DNA of 64,000 nucleotides from Bathymodiolus brooksi. Lineage: Eukaryota > Mollusca > Bivalvia > Mytilida > Modiolidae. Below the pieces are notes generated by a model that was not told where the DNA came from, searched no databases, and saw only the letters and a list, made by a program, of their open reading frames with translations. Each line of letters opens with the position of its first letter. Position 1 is the stretch's first letter. Location: positions 93,587,353 to 93,651,352 of the forward strand of contig OY804580.1 in NCBI GenBank assembly GCA_963680875.1, given 5' to 3'. A program made the position numbers and the translations under genes. Below are positions 32,529 to 42,379 of the stretch, piece by piece.

Positions 32529-32687
32529 TGGTTTGTTTGTTTGATCGTGTTTAATGCCACTTTCAACAATGTTTCAGTTATATTGTGGTGGTCAGTTTTA
32601 TTGGTGGAGGGCCCCGGAGAAAACCACTGACATGTTGCAAATCACTGACAAACTTTATCACAAAATGTTGTACACCTCGCCCTGATT
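32529..32687 (-). repeat. SINE type A, 5'-truncated
   Basis: The plus strand shows TTTAATGCCACTTTCAACAA, then GTGGTCAGTTTTATTGGTGG and CAAACTTTATCACAAAATGT. It stops before box B. Confidence 0.83.
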
Positions 32688-32856
32688 GAGATATATTATG
32701 TAGGATTATTTTCTAAGTTATGTCTTGTCTGGCTGCTGCAAAATATAGCAAAAAAGTATTCCACATATTCTGGTTAAAAATTATATATATATTTTTTTGT
32801 CGATTTTCAAAAAGTTGTAATACATTGTTGTACTAATAGGTAGAATGAAGAGTTAG

Positions 32857-33090
32857 GGTTATGGTGTTTAATGCCACAGTCAACAAAATTTCAGTTATAT
32901 CATGGTGGTCAGTTTTATTGTTGGAGGAAAATGGAGAAAAACACTGACAAACTTTATCACATAATGTTGTATCAAGCACACCTCCCCACGAGCAGGATTC
33001 GAAATCACAACTTTAGTGGTGATAGAAACTGATTACACAGGTAGTTGTAAATCCAACTAGCATACCAACACGAAATAATGGCCCTAGGTA
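32857..33090 (-). repeat. tRNA-derived SINE (type A), diverged
   Basis: The minus strand carries a head similar to GTAGTTGGATTTACAACTAC, box-B-like GATTTCGAATCCTGC and the conserved tail with substitutions (GTGTTTAATGCCACAGTCAA on the plus strand). Confidence 0.83.
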
Positions 33091-33335
33091 GAATGAACCA
33101 TATATACAGGATATGCCTTAAGCCAATTGAGCCCCACTGAAGTTGCATACTCTCAGCTGTTCAAGTACACACAAACAAAAACACTAGGTTTTACAGAGAA
33201 CAGCAATGATTATTATGTTATGGGGTCCACACCTCCTAGGGCGACCCTGCATATGTATTTGTGATAAGAGTAAAATTAATATCCAACTTGGCTAATACCT
33301 TCTGTGATTTTTCGCCTGTTACCCCTGTATAATTG

Positions 33336-33507
33336 TCCAGATTTGATTTGATTTGATTTTTGGTGTTTTAACTCCACTTTCAACAATATATCAGCTATAT
33401 CATGGCGACCAGTTTTAGTGGTGAAGGAAGCCGGAGAGAACCACCGACCACGAGCAAGCAACTAGTAAACTTTATTACTTGCGGCTGCGAGTCGACTGCA
33501 CCCTTTT
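33336..33507 (-). repeat. SINE type B, interrupted by satellite element
   Basis: The reverse complement of the type B SINE body is recognisable: GGTGTTTTAACTCCACTTTC, CATGGCGACCAGTTTTAG, then GCGAGTCGACTGCACCC. It ends in a T run where the satellite element begins. The tRNA head does not reappear on the other side. Confidence 0.85.
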
Positions 33508-34304
33508 TAGCTCACCTTGCCAAAAGCAATGTGAGCTTTTGCCATCACTTGGCGTCCATCGTCCGTTAACTTTTCACATTTTAATCTTCTCCTCTGAAAC
33601 CCCTCAGCCAAATGAAGTAAAACTTGGTAGGAAGCATCTATGGCAGGTCCTCTATAAAGATTGCTCATTTCGTCCCGATCCATTAACAAACATGTTCGCC
33701 ACAGGCAATTCTTGTTTCTGATTGGTTGATTTCTGAAAAATCTTCTTCACTGAAACCGCTTTGCCAAATGAATCAAAATTTAATAGGAAACATCCTTGGA
33801 AGGTCCTCTATAAAGTTGCTCATTTATTTCCGATCCGTTAACAAACATGACCGCCACAGGCAATTCTTGTTTCTGATTGGTTGATTTCTAAAAAATCTTC
33901 TCTGAAACCGCTTTGCCAAATGAATCAAAATTTGATAGGAAGCATCCTTGGAAGGTCCTCTATAAAGTTGCTCATTTATTTCCGATCCGTTAACAAACAT
34001 GACCACCACAGGCAATTCTTGTTTCTGATAGGTTGATTTAAAAAAAATCATCTCCGCTGAAAGCGCTTGGCCAAATGAATCGAAACTTGGTAGGAAGCAT
34101 CCTTGGAAGGTCCTCTATCCAGAATGCTAATTTAATTCAGATCCGTTAACAAACATGGCCATCACAGGCAATTATATTTTCTGATTGGTTGATTTATAAA
34201 AATCTTTTTCTCTGTAACTGCTTAGCCAAATGAAGCGAAACTTGCTGTATTAAGTTTCCTCGAAGCAGAATGAAAGGTGAGCGATAGGCTCTGCCCCTAT
34301 TAGT
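33508..34304 (+). mobile_element. Satellite-bearing element H2 (pearl/Helitron-like), short
   Basis: The left end AGCTCACCTTGCCAAAAGCA, then TTGCCATCACTTGGCGTCC, is shared with the other H elements. The body has about four units of about 153 bp, each with TCTCTGAAACCGCTTTGCC, TCCTTGGAAGGTCCTC and AACAAACATGACCGCCACAG. The right end GGTGAGCGATAGGCTC matches other H ends. It carries no replicase or helicase. Such elements are known in bivalves as non-autonomous families with core tandem repeats of about 160 bp; assignment to Helitrons is inference from the 3' ends of the longer copies. Confidence 0.8.
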
Positions 34305-34540
34305 ATGCATATCAATGATTCTTGATATATAGGAATACAAAGAAAGTATACTACAGGTTAATTTTTTTTCACACTGGTTAAAAGTTTTGCATCTGGAAAA
34401 TCTTCTTTTCATTTTAAATCAGGATCCTCCCAACAGGAATAACAACTCTTCTTAGTATTTTCATGTAAGTAACTGTATGCAACATTAATGTCTGGTACAG
34501 AAGCTAGATTACAAAATAAAAAATACCACTTTTGGCATGG

Positions 34541-34732
34541 AACATAGTTATTTTAATTTAATGCTTTATTTATTTCAAGAGGATTGCAAACAGCCTGAAG
34601 GCTACAAAGTTGGTCTCCTCAACATACATATGATACAAGACAAGACAATACACTCATTCACTCATAATAGTTAATACAAATTATATTTTCAATAGCAATT
34701 TAGAATACATTTGTATTTACAAAGCATAGAAT
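34541..34732 (-). mobile_element. LINE 3' untranslated remnant
   Basis: On the minus strand this follows the stop of the decayed reverse-transcriptase tail and ends near GAAATAAATAAAGC, an AATAAA-bearing LINE-like 3' end. No TSD was identified. Confidence 0.5.
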
Positions 34733-35112
34733 CTATAGAAATCTATTGCTATTTTCAATGAATTCATATACACACTGAAATATAACTATGTTATCATCCA
34801 TAGATAAATCATCACTTCCTTGAAGAAAAAGCTCAACTAAATATGTGTTTATTTCATTTTTGAAACTATTTAAATTCACATTTGGACAGGCAATGATTTA
34901 ATCTTGTGAAAAAGTGTTTTTCTTAATTCATCATATTTATCACAGTTAAATAAAAGATCCTGGGGAAAATACATACAAACACTTCTTCTCAGAAACCACT
35001 TCAAACTTTATAACCAAATTGTGTATGGGATCATATTGTGGGCTTTTATATAAAATTGTGGTGTCAATTGGAAATGCAAAAATTACCTCATCATGGAACA
35101 TGATTTAGCAAA
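34733..35112 (-). pseudogene. Decayed LINE reverse-transcriptase C-terminus
   Basis: Minus-strand translation, using two frames, gives FLRRSVCMYFPQDLLF, then NCDKYDELRKTLFHKI, and after a stop SFKNEINTYLVELFLQ. It ends FIENSNRFL-stop at 34733-34735. The pattern of a hydrophobic block, then C-x-x-Y-x-x-L-R-x-x-L-F, then a short helical tail is typical of the extreme C-terminus of CR1/Jockey/RTE-like ORF2 proteins, where the consensus looks like HFLLxCPLYxxLRxxLF. Frameshifts and stops show it is dead. It is the same style of fragment as the LINE at 5.8 kb. Confidence 0.6.
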
Positions 35113-35114
35113 GG

Positions 35115-36160
35115 ACCCTGCTTCTCCCAAGCTAACAAATTATATGATGCATGAATTACCTTTAGTGCTCATCATTTTCGCCTGGTTAGGGTAATATGAA
35201 AAATAGTTAAAAAGACATTTCACCATTATTAAAATGAAGTTGGACAAATTTGCAATATCTGCACGAGCACTGGCTTAGGACAGGCAAAATTGTAGGCTAA
35301 TATGATAAGTCACAGCAGGTAACTGGTCACAGTGAATGCATACACGGTGATAACAACATCGGGAGTAAAGCTAGACAGAAGGTTGCCAATGTTTCTGAAG
35401 AAAGGACTACATTATATATTTATACATGCATAGTAGGAAATCAATGGTAACTGTAACAAATGAAATATTTAAATGTTTTTTTTTATTAAGGCAAAAATAC
35501 TTTCCCGATCCCTTCAATGATTCATTTAAAGACGGGTGAGGGTATTCCCTCGGTATTATTATTATTTATAACCAAATGCATTATCCTACACAGAATTCAA
35601 TATTATGTATCACGTTTTGAACACCAAAACATTCTCTGTATCCTTGCTGAGACCCCCTTCATGGTATTAAGACACTATGTAATGCTAATCTGCTCATTCT
35701 CCAAGGGTAGACCTATATTACAGATTTTTTATTTTAAAAAATCGCAAATGCTTGAAAATAGCGTTTGTCATTGTTGGTGGTTATGAAGAATAAATGCGTA
35801 AAAGAACAAACCCACTAAACAGCTATATTCCTAAAATTTGAGTTACCCAAAAGCAAGTGATAAAAATACCTATTTTGGATGTTTAACTGAAAAGGAAACA
35901 ACTTTTAATTAAAACTAAGAACGTTTAACTAAAAACTTAATAAAGTAAAAATAAACGAAGTGTCGAAAGAGCATTGGAAGATAGAAATATATTTTTCTGT
36001 TTTATTTTTAAGAACATGGAGAAGTTGCATATTATTTCAACCAAATATTACTATTTTTGACATTTATATGAAGGGAAAAACGTGTATACATGTACATTTA
36101 AAACTATCCCATTTATAAAGAAGATCATAAATAATGAATAAATAGCATTCATAACATAGG
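35115..36160. other. Unassigned AT-rich DNA
   Basis: No gene or element termini were recognised. An 89-codon ORF at 35517-35786 lacks motifs, a clear splice context or homology I can recall. Confidence 0.5.
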
Positions 36161-36246
36161 TAAGAAGAGTTTGAAGATACAAAAGCGGTTATCATAATCC
36201 GTTAATCGAAGGAAAGACAACACAATGGCCTAAAGAAAAAGAACAA
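36161..36246. repeat. Dispersed repeat fragment (GAAGAGTTTGAAGATAC)
   Basis: Shares GAAGAGTTTGAAGATAC, AATCCGTTAATCGAAG and GACAACACAATGGCC with the copy at 9.93 kb. Confidence 0.65.
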
Positions 36247-36504
36247 AAAAAGTATCATTTCAATATTAATGATTATTGTACATAGTTTTCTTGGTTCAAA
36301 ATATCTGCATGTGCACACATTTGAAAACTTCTTTTCTGCACATATGAGAATAACAAAATTAATTTATTATCTTTATTCAGAAATTTTAAACTTCTGAATA
36401 AGCTTAAATGAGCACTTAAAGGTAATATTTTGAGAATTTTTTTTTCCTTTTACTGAAAATTATCAATTTTTAGATAAGGTTCTTTTTTAATACATTTTTG
36501 AATA

Positions 36505-36985
36505 TACAGAGACGTGCCAAAAGTATTCAGTCACTGTAATTTTTTACTATATATTTCATATAAAACCACAATTTTTCAAAGCATTATTCCATTGTTCGAT
36601 TTTGATGAAAGTTTTACCAACAGAAGAGAGAACGTACTAGTTTTCTGTGATTATTTTAAAATATTTTTTGGAAGCACAGATTTTAAATATTCATGATATA
36701 AACACAAACTTAAATTATTTGTCTTCAAATGTACTATCATTATATGGTATTTTTGACGTTCAAAATTTAGTTTTGTGTTTAAATCGTGAACTCATAAAAA
36801 TTATAGATTATAAAATTATGCTAAAATTAGTGTAAAACTACATTTAATCCTGTTTTTGTTGGTAAAAAAAATCATCAAAATCGAAGAAGAGTCGACTTTG
36901 GAATAATATTTTAAAAAAATGTGGTTTTATATGAAATATATAGTAAAAAATCACAGTGACCGAATACTTTTGGCACGTCTCTGTG
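36505..36985. mobile_element. Tc1/mariner-like MITE, long palindromic arms
   Basis: The ends ACAGAGACGTGCCAAAAGTA and its reverse complement define inverted repeats; pairing extends about 110 bp inward (TATATTTCATATAAAACCAC versus GTGGTTTTATATGAAATATA). TA dinucleotides flank both ends (36503-36504, 36986-36987). Ends containing CAAAAGTATT are typical of Tc1-like elements. There is no transposase, and ORFs inside are arm translations. Confidence 0.88.
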
Positions 36986-37192
36986 TACAATAAAAAATAA
37001 ATTCGTAATTTTCCATTCTTTTACTATTCCAAAACTTTAATTTAATTTTCTATAAAGTAATTTTTAACACTACTATTTTAATTTCAAATATATTTCCGTC
37101 CTCTTCAAAAGGCCGCGCCTTCTCATATCAATAATATTCAGTTCAAAGTTCTTATTCGGTCATCCGTACAAAATTAACCCAGTAGTTGACCA

Positions 37193-37366
37193 ATGCGATC
37201 TACAAGCGTCGTTCCTCGCGTGGTTTCTCAGTTGGAAGATATATTCCGAATGCACCACCCTACAAGGAATAATTATTGTATACTTCACAATGAAAAATAC
37301 GAAAAACCTCGAACGAAAATCTTCCGCAGATCGTATAACGTGTTTCCTCCCCCTATACTATAATCC
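37193..37366 (+). CDS. Short ORF, possible first exon of an unknown gene
   Basis: An ATG-initiated frame of 57 codons encodes MRSTSVVPRVVSQLEDIFRM, continues with LHNEKYEKPRTKIFRRSYN, and stops just before an R-family fragment. On the opposite strand TTCCTTGTAG is followed by a 19-codon frame GGAFGIYLPTEKPREERRL and a stop, so the two strands compete. No family is recognised. A weak phase-1 donor (TATTGTATAC) would allow joining to the exon at 37577. Confidence 0.25.
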
Positions 37367-37370
37367 CCTG

Positions 37371-37437
37371 TTTTTAGCTATCAATATAGAAGGAAAAATC
37401 GGACAGCTTACCGTTAGAAGGACTTCGTCCTTTATTA
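37371..37437. mobile_element. R-family 3' end fragment (R3)
   Basis: TTTTTAGCTATCAATATAG, then CGGACAGCTTACCGTTAGAA and GGACTTCGTCCTTTATTAG, match the last 65 bp of R1. The rest of the element is absent. Confidence 0.85.
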
Positions 37438-37576
37438 GAGAGAGAAAAAATGCCATTTTATAAAGAAGTAATTATTTTTACTATTCTTTAGTAATGCATC
37501 TGCTGTTGTTGAGCAATTTTTTTTTACGTTTGAATATAAATATATACTTCTACTTTCTCTTTTACCGACAATGCAG

Positions 37577-37698
37577 TTTTTCAAAAACGATGTCTTCCCG
37601 TCAAAACTTTAAAGGCCAAGGCTGACCTAGATAAAAAAAGATATGACGCCATTGACGGGATAGCTAATAAGGAAGTGGGAGCGGTTATCTATCGTCAG
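37577..37698 (+). CDS. Candidate internal exon, unknown gene
   Basis: A pyrimidine-rich tract and acceptor (TTTTACCGACAATGCAG) precede an open frame encoding FQKRCLPVKTLKAKADLDKK and then RYDAIDGIANKEVGAVIYRQ, ending at the near-perfect donor CAG|GTTAGT. The next strong acceptor (TACCCTTTTTGTGTAG at 37787-37802) joins in frame to LVQK-stop followed by AATAAA. A second acceptor (TTATTGCAG at 37883) joins in frame to LVQKGFMISIDVN. The agreement of frame, donor and two acceptors is better than expected by chance, but I recognise no protein family and no clear upstream exon. Confidence 0.4.
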
Positions 37699-37802
37699 GT
37701 TAGTTCGTGTCTCATTTGAAAATAAATGTAACACTTCCAGATGAAACTTATCCTATAATAACAAGTTAGTTTTTTGTCAACTTTTTTACCCTTTTTGTGT
37801 AG

Positions 37803-37817
37803 CTGGTGCAGAAGTAG
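37803..37817 (+). CDS. Candidate terminal exon (variant a): LVQK-stop
   Basis: Follows a strong polypyrimidine acceptor. CTGGTGCAGAAGTAG gives four residues and a stop, with AATAAA at 37825-37830. It is a near-duplicate of the start of the exon at 37884 (CTAGTGCAGAAGGGATTC), so one may derive from the other. Confidence 0.25.
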   Translation: MVQK

Positions 37818-37883
37818 TTCTAATAATAAAACCCTAAATGCTCGCTTACTCGCAAGTTTGTCGCAGGAGCTACATTATTGCAG

Positions 37884-38000
37884 CTAGTGCAGAAGGGATT
37901 CATGATTTCCATAGATGTAAATTCTCTTAACGGTTTCATTCCAGTGAACACAAAGCGTTTATGGAAAACAACAAAGCATCCCATTACATTTTCAGTCTGA
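37884..38000 (+). CDS. Candidate terminal exon (variant b)
   Basis: After TTATTGCAG the frame in phase with the exon at 37577 encodes LVQKGFMISIDVNSLNGF, continues NTKRLWKTTKHPITFSV and stops at 37998-38000. The opposite strand is also open (37820-38071), with an acceptor-like CTTTCAG and donor-like CGAGTAAGC bounding 49 codons that include FCTSCNN. Only one strand can be right. Confidence 0.3.
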   Translation, partial: LVQKGFMISIDVNSLNGFIPVNTKRLWKTTKHPITFSV

Positions 38001-39000
38001 AAGCAAACCCATGATTTGACCGTTATAGCTAGTGATTCTAAAACCACGCAGTCAGGGGGCGATAACCGCAAAAAATTCCCGCTAGGTGCCGCTTTACAAG
38101 TCCCGCAAAATTTTTCATTCGCGCCGTTGTAGGATAAACCTGAAATAAAGTATTAAATAGACAAAATTGTGATAGAAACGTGATTTCTATAAAATATATA
38201 TATATATTTTGCAATGACTGGCTATATCAGACAAGCGACCGAGGTTTATATTAGTCAAAAACGTGTTTCGAATCGTGCATTCTAAAATGTGTAAAAATAC
38301 GAGGTTCGGTTTGTTTACATTTTTCGGCCAATGAAAAAGCTGACACAATTCTATATTAGGACATGAAATTTATGATATAGGAGTGATATAGCATCATCAA
38401 CCAATAGTAAATGCTCTCTCAACTGGAAATTCCGTCACCCTGAATGGAAATCATTACTGAAAGAAAATTCGACGAGGCATGTTTTTTTTTATTTTCGCGT
38501 TGTTTTAGAGTACAATTTTCCCATTTTGGTGAACATTTCTCCCCCAAAACACCCATGTAGTGTGTATATGTCTGCCTTTTATTAGATTTATTAATATCTT
38601 TATATTTTAACCGAAAGTTTACAAGAAAACTGCATTGTTTACATCAGATTACCTCCCCATTTTCTCCCGTCCGTCGTCAATGCACTTTGTTTAGACTCCT
38701 TTCCCGTTTGCTGTACATATCTAATGTGGCGATTATTTCAAAGGCAATTGGTTTATCAAATATATTTAGGAATGCTGACTTTTAAGTTTTACCTGATTTT
38801 CTTCTGCAAATTAATTATGAATTTATGTGTAACAGGTATACAATGATTGAATGAATGTGACTAAAAACAAAAACCAGCCAGTGTGTGTGTTATAAATAGA
38901 AATTAGGCTAAATTTGTTATCTGTATGTAACTGCATATATGATATTTAATTGATTAAACAACTGTAATTTGCAAGACTGTGATTTTACCATAGTTGACTA
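38001..39000. other. Unassigned DNA
   Basis: No gene or element is recognised. The base composition is slightly less AT-rich around 38050-38120 than in the flanks. Confidence 0.45.
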
Positions 39001-39008
39001 GTAGTTGT

Positions 39009-39857
39009 AATGCCTCCAAAAAACTTAACTGTTCTGAAGCCCACAGTGGCAGGGACCCTGGGCCCTGTGTTCATTGTCTGCAGGCAAAGCCATTTTTTGC
39101 CTTACATGTTATAAAAATTTTAACAAATTTGTGAGGTCTGATGATTCTCTAAATGAACTTTCAAAAACTGAAGACTACCAGTTAACTAAATGTTTTCACA
39201 GTTTGATCAGGTGGAATATTGCAATGTAGACTCTGACAATATTGACCGTTATGTATTGTTTTATCCTGTTTTAGAATTTGTAGTCAGTGACTTTTTATCC
39301 AACAAAGCTTTATTGTTGCCAGATTTGTACAAAAAAATTGAAGATTTAGTTGACAAAACAGCTTTAATTAAATCACTGAAAGAACCAGAAGACAAAATTG
39401 GTGAACCCTCTCCCATTAGAGGCAATAAATTCTCCCATTTAAGTTTGGAAGATTTCAAGGAAATGGGTGATGAAACCTTTGCATGGAAAAGTTTTGAGAA
39501 GAAATTGTCAGCTTACAGTTTTCTGAAATATTTGGTACAGGAAAATGATATACATGTAGATCTCCCAGGTCTTAAGACTTTTCTTTCATTTTCTGAAACT
39601 GACACTGAAAAATCCGAGTTTTGTTCAATTGAAGTTTTAGATGAGACAGAAGATTCAAAAGCCAGTTTTGAAAACTTTGAATATTCCTCACAAAAAGTTT
39701 CAGATTGGGATAAAGCTTCAGTATCAAGTTGTTGTTGGGACAGGAAATCTTATGACCATTTAATAAAATTAAAATCAGAAAATGGAGGTTCATTAAGCTG
39801 GGTTTTGCCATATCCTGGAGACTGGCACATACTTTTTTTTAATCTCATTTTCTATTA
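39009..39857 (+). pseudogene. Frameshifted transposon-type ORF fragment ending in YPGDWHIL
   Basis: The longest frame (39190-39857) encodes about 222 residues with ordinary protein composition: DNIDRYVLFYPVLEFVVSDF near the start, charged segments in the middle, and SLSWVLPYPGDWHIL near the end. It then runs into NLIFY-stop, so the protein is cut off just where related proteins would continue. Upstream, other frames continue the same protein: CVHCLQAKPFFALHVIK (about 39070-39110) and RSDDSLNELSKTEDYQLT (about 39135-39190), so at least two frameshifts are present. I associate a PGDWH/PGDFH motif before a long C-terminal region with repetitive, transposon-linked uncharacterised proteins (DUF6589-like) in molluscs and cnidarians. 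That association is from memory and uncertain. It is the most gene-like stretch in the window. Confidence 0.6.
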
Positions 39858-39965
39858 AATTAATAATTTATTGTACTTAGGATTTGTTCAACTTTCATAA
39901 AAATTTATGGACTTTTTACTGTTAATAGTTTATGGAAAAGAAATACACTTGAAAACTAATATGTA

Positions 39966-40453
39966 CAGTCATCTGTCAAAAGTATTGGGAAATGTAAAAA
40001 ATATCCCTATATAATCAACCAAAACCATATCTTTTTCAAAAAATTATTGTGAAATCATTTCTGGATAGATTGTAACAAATTTTACACCAAAACATTCGGA
40101 ATGGTCTATATTTTGTTTGTTTATTTGCTCAAATCTTTATACGAGTGGTTTTTATTTGTACATAATTTTTCCATGATTGTTAATTTTTAGGATTTATTTT
40201 TAGTTGAAATATATAGGAAAATCAAAATCAATTTTTATTTGTTGTGTTTAAATTATGTACAAATAAAAATAGCTCATAACTACATAATGAGTAAATAAAC
40301 AATCAAAATATTGACAATTCTGAATGTTTTGGTGTAAAATTTGTTAAAATCTATCCAGAAATTACTTCACAATATTTTTTAAAAAAAAATATGGTTTTGG
40401 TTGATTATATAGGGATTTATTTTACATTTCCCAATACTTTTGACAGATGACTG
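39966..40453. mobile_element. Tc1/mariner-like MITE, 488 bp
   Basis: The terminal inverted repeats CAGTCATCTGTCAAAAGTAT and its complement are perfect, with TA duplications at 39964-39965 and 40454-40455. Pairing continues over most of each half (TATATAATCAACCAAAACCA versus TGGTTTTGGTTGATTATATA). CAAAAGTATT in the ends is Tc1-like. No transposase. Confidence 0.92.
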
Positions 40454-40810
40454 TATACATTTTCTTTAAATATTTATACATTTTTTTTATTTTTATATTG
40501 AATTTTATTTTCATGCCTAGAAAAAAAATACACCAGTTCTGTTCATGATTCATCAAAAGGATATAGAAATGTTTTTTCTTGAATTGCTAGAATAAAACCG
40601 GTGGACGTGTAAATTTTAGTCGCCTATCCTTTCTTTTGGGGAAAGGAGACCATATATAAATGTTTGTATTTTCCTAAATTTGTAGTTAATTATATGCATA
40701 TGCTATTAAAATAGCAGCCTGCATCAGCATTAACATTTGTGCACAGCGTGCTTTTAAGTCATTAGGTTAGTTCTAAATAGTAAATGTATTTTTAGAAATA
40801 GGGAAATTCA
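40454..40810. other. Unassigned DNA
   Basis: Nothing recognisable. AT-rich, with no ORF of note. Confidence 0.5.
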
Positions 40811-41203
40811 TACGGAGTTATCTTTCTTGACTGACAATTTTTCTGAATCTGAATAATTTTCGGCACTAAAAGCTGACAGAAACTCTTATTAATGAATAAA
40901 AACGTGTACCAGAGAAACATTTCGTTAAATAAATATATAACCTAGCGCAGTGTGAAGTTTGGGAATGTCATTCTACTGCAAACTTAATATATTTGCATTT
41001 TATTTCAATGCGATGGTACGGAGTTATCTTTCTTGGTTGACAATTTTTCGGCACTAAAAGCTGACACAATTTTTTATTAATGAATAAAAACGTGTACCAG
41101 AGAAACATTTCGTTAAATAAATATATAACCTAGCGCAGTGTGAAGTTTGGGAATGTCACTCTACTGCAAACTTAATATATTTGCATTTTATTCCAATGCG
41201 ATG
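40811..41203. repeat. Tandem duplication of about 206 bp
   Basis: TACGGAGTTATCTTTCTTG at 40811 recurs at 41017. The blocks TGAATAAAAACGTGTACCAG, ATAACCTAGCGCAGTGTGAA and CTACTGCAAACTTAATATAT are nearly identical in both. The second copy has a deletion of about 19 bp. The similarity is high, so the duplication is recent. Confidence 0.92.
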
Positions 41204-42230
41204 GCGACATTCCATCGAGGGGGTCACCCTCTAAATCATCAAAATTTTAATAGTAATCTCCCGTTTTAACTCAAATCTAATAAACAAATCGTGGAAGTAA
41301 TTATTGCTGAAAAGAAAACAATATAAGACGTTTCGATATTTTCTACGGTATAATTAAACGAGGTCTTTGTTCTACAATTTTCATGACCGACGAACATGTC
41401 AACGTTTTCAAATGAGAATCACGTGACCCGTGGTTTTACCAGCGACGCCATTAATGAGTTTGCTTTCCGACTGTTTTAAGTACATTATGCTTTGTTAGAT
41501 TTACAATCAAAGTAAAAATGTTTAAAGTAATATGTTCCTTTTTCGTTACATACCAGACAGTCACCATCATTTACTATTTTCTATCGTCTTAACAATTATT
41601 TGAATGGTAATATAAAGTGAATAAGTTTTCATTTAAACATTTTTAATTATTTACCTATAAATAATTAAGAGTGAAACATAAAGTTTGTTTTATGCATGTC
41701 AAAGTACAGTGAGTATGTATTATGTCTTTCTTTAAGACCATATTCGTCTAAAACATTCAGTAAGGAAAATAATTACACCTCATATAAGAATGTTGGATTC
41801 TGATTGGTTAATAGCCGTGATATTTTCTACAAATTCAGGCTTTGCATTGTGAATTTGCAGAATTTTACTTCATTTAGGTGTATTTGCATAAGATTTAACT
41901 TTTTCCATGGTATAAATTTGCCAACTCGTAGCTATAAGAGCAGGGATAGAATTTAATGGGAATTGATGTCTAGACTGCAGGGCTAGACTGATTTAATCTA
42001 TTCTAGCCCTGAAGGAAAATGACTAGACCTGTATTTGCGGTGAGCTTCTGCTAGGGGGGTTTGGGGGCATGCCCGCCCTTGAACATTTTTAATAATTACA
42101 TGCAAATTCCTGCATTCTGAGTATGTTTTGAATGTAAGAGATGTGCAAAAATTGTGTCAAAAAGGTGATTTTTTTTGGTTTCAAAGATTGAAAAACGTTA
42201 ATAAAAGGCAAATATTTAAATAAGTTTGTT
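41204..42230. other. Unassigned DNA with one dispersed-repeat-like segment
   Basis: No gene is supported. At about 42045-42090, GGGGGGTTTGGGGGCATGCC resembles G-rich segments often found at invertebrate transposon ends. No boundaries could be drawn. Confidence 0.45.
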
Positions 42231-42378
42231 TTATTCTGAATTTTTATTTGTCCTCAGGTTCCAGTTCATAATCTGACTCCATCTCTGAATACTCTAATTC
42301 CTCCTCCTCCTCCAGTAATCTAAGGTGTCTTTTTTGAAATTATCGGTGCCGTTAACAAATTTACCGTCTGGGTCGTCT
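42230..42378 (-). CDS. Possible terminal exon or gene remnant with acidic tail
   Basis: On the minus strand an acceptor-like GTTTTATTTAG precedes a frame encoding DDPDGKFVNGTDNFKK. A different frame, reached by a one-base shift in the A run, continues RHLRLLEEEEELEYSEMESD and ends ELEPEDK-stop at 42244-42246. AATAAA lies 9 bp beyond the stop. Acidic tails of this kind are common at protein C-termini. The needed frameshift suggests a pseudogene or transposon ORF remnant. Confidence 0.35.
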
Positions 42379-42379
42379 C

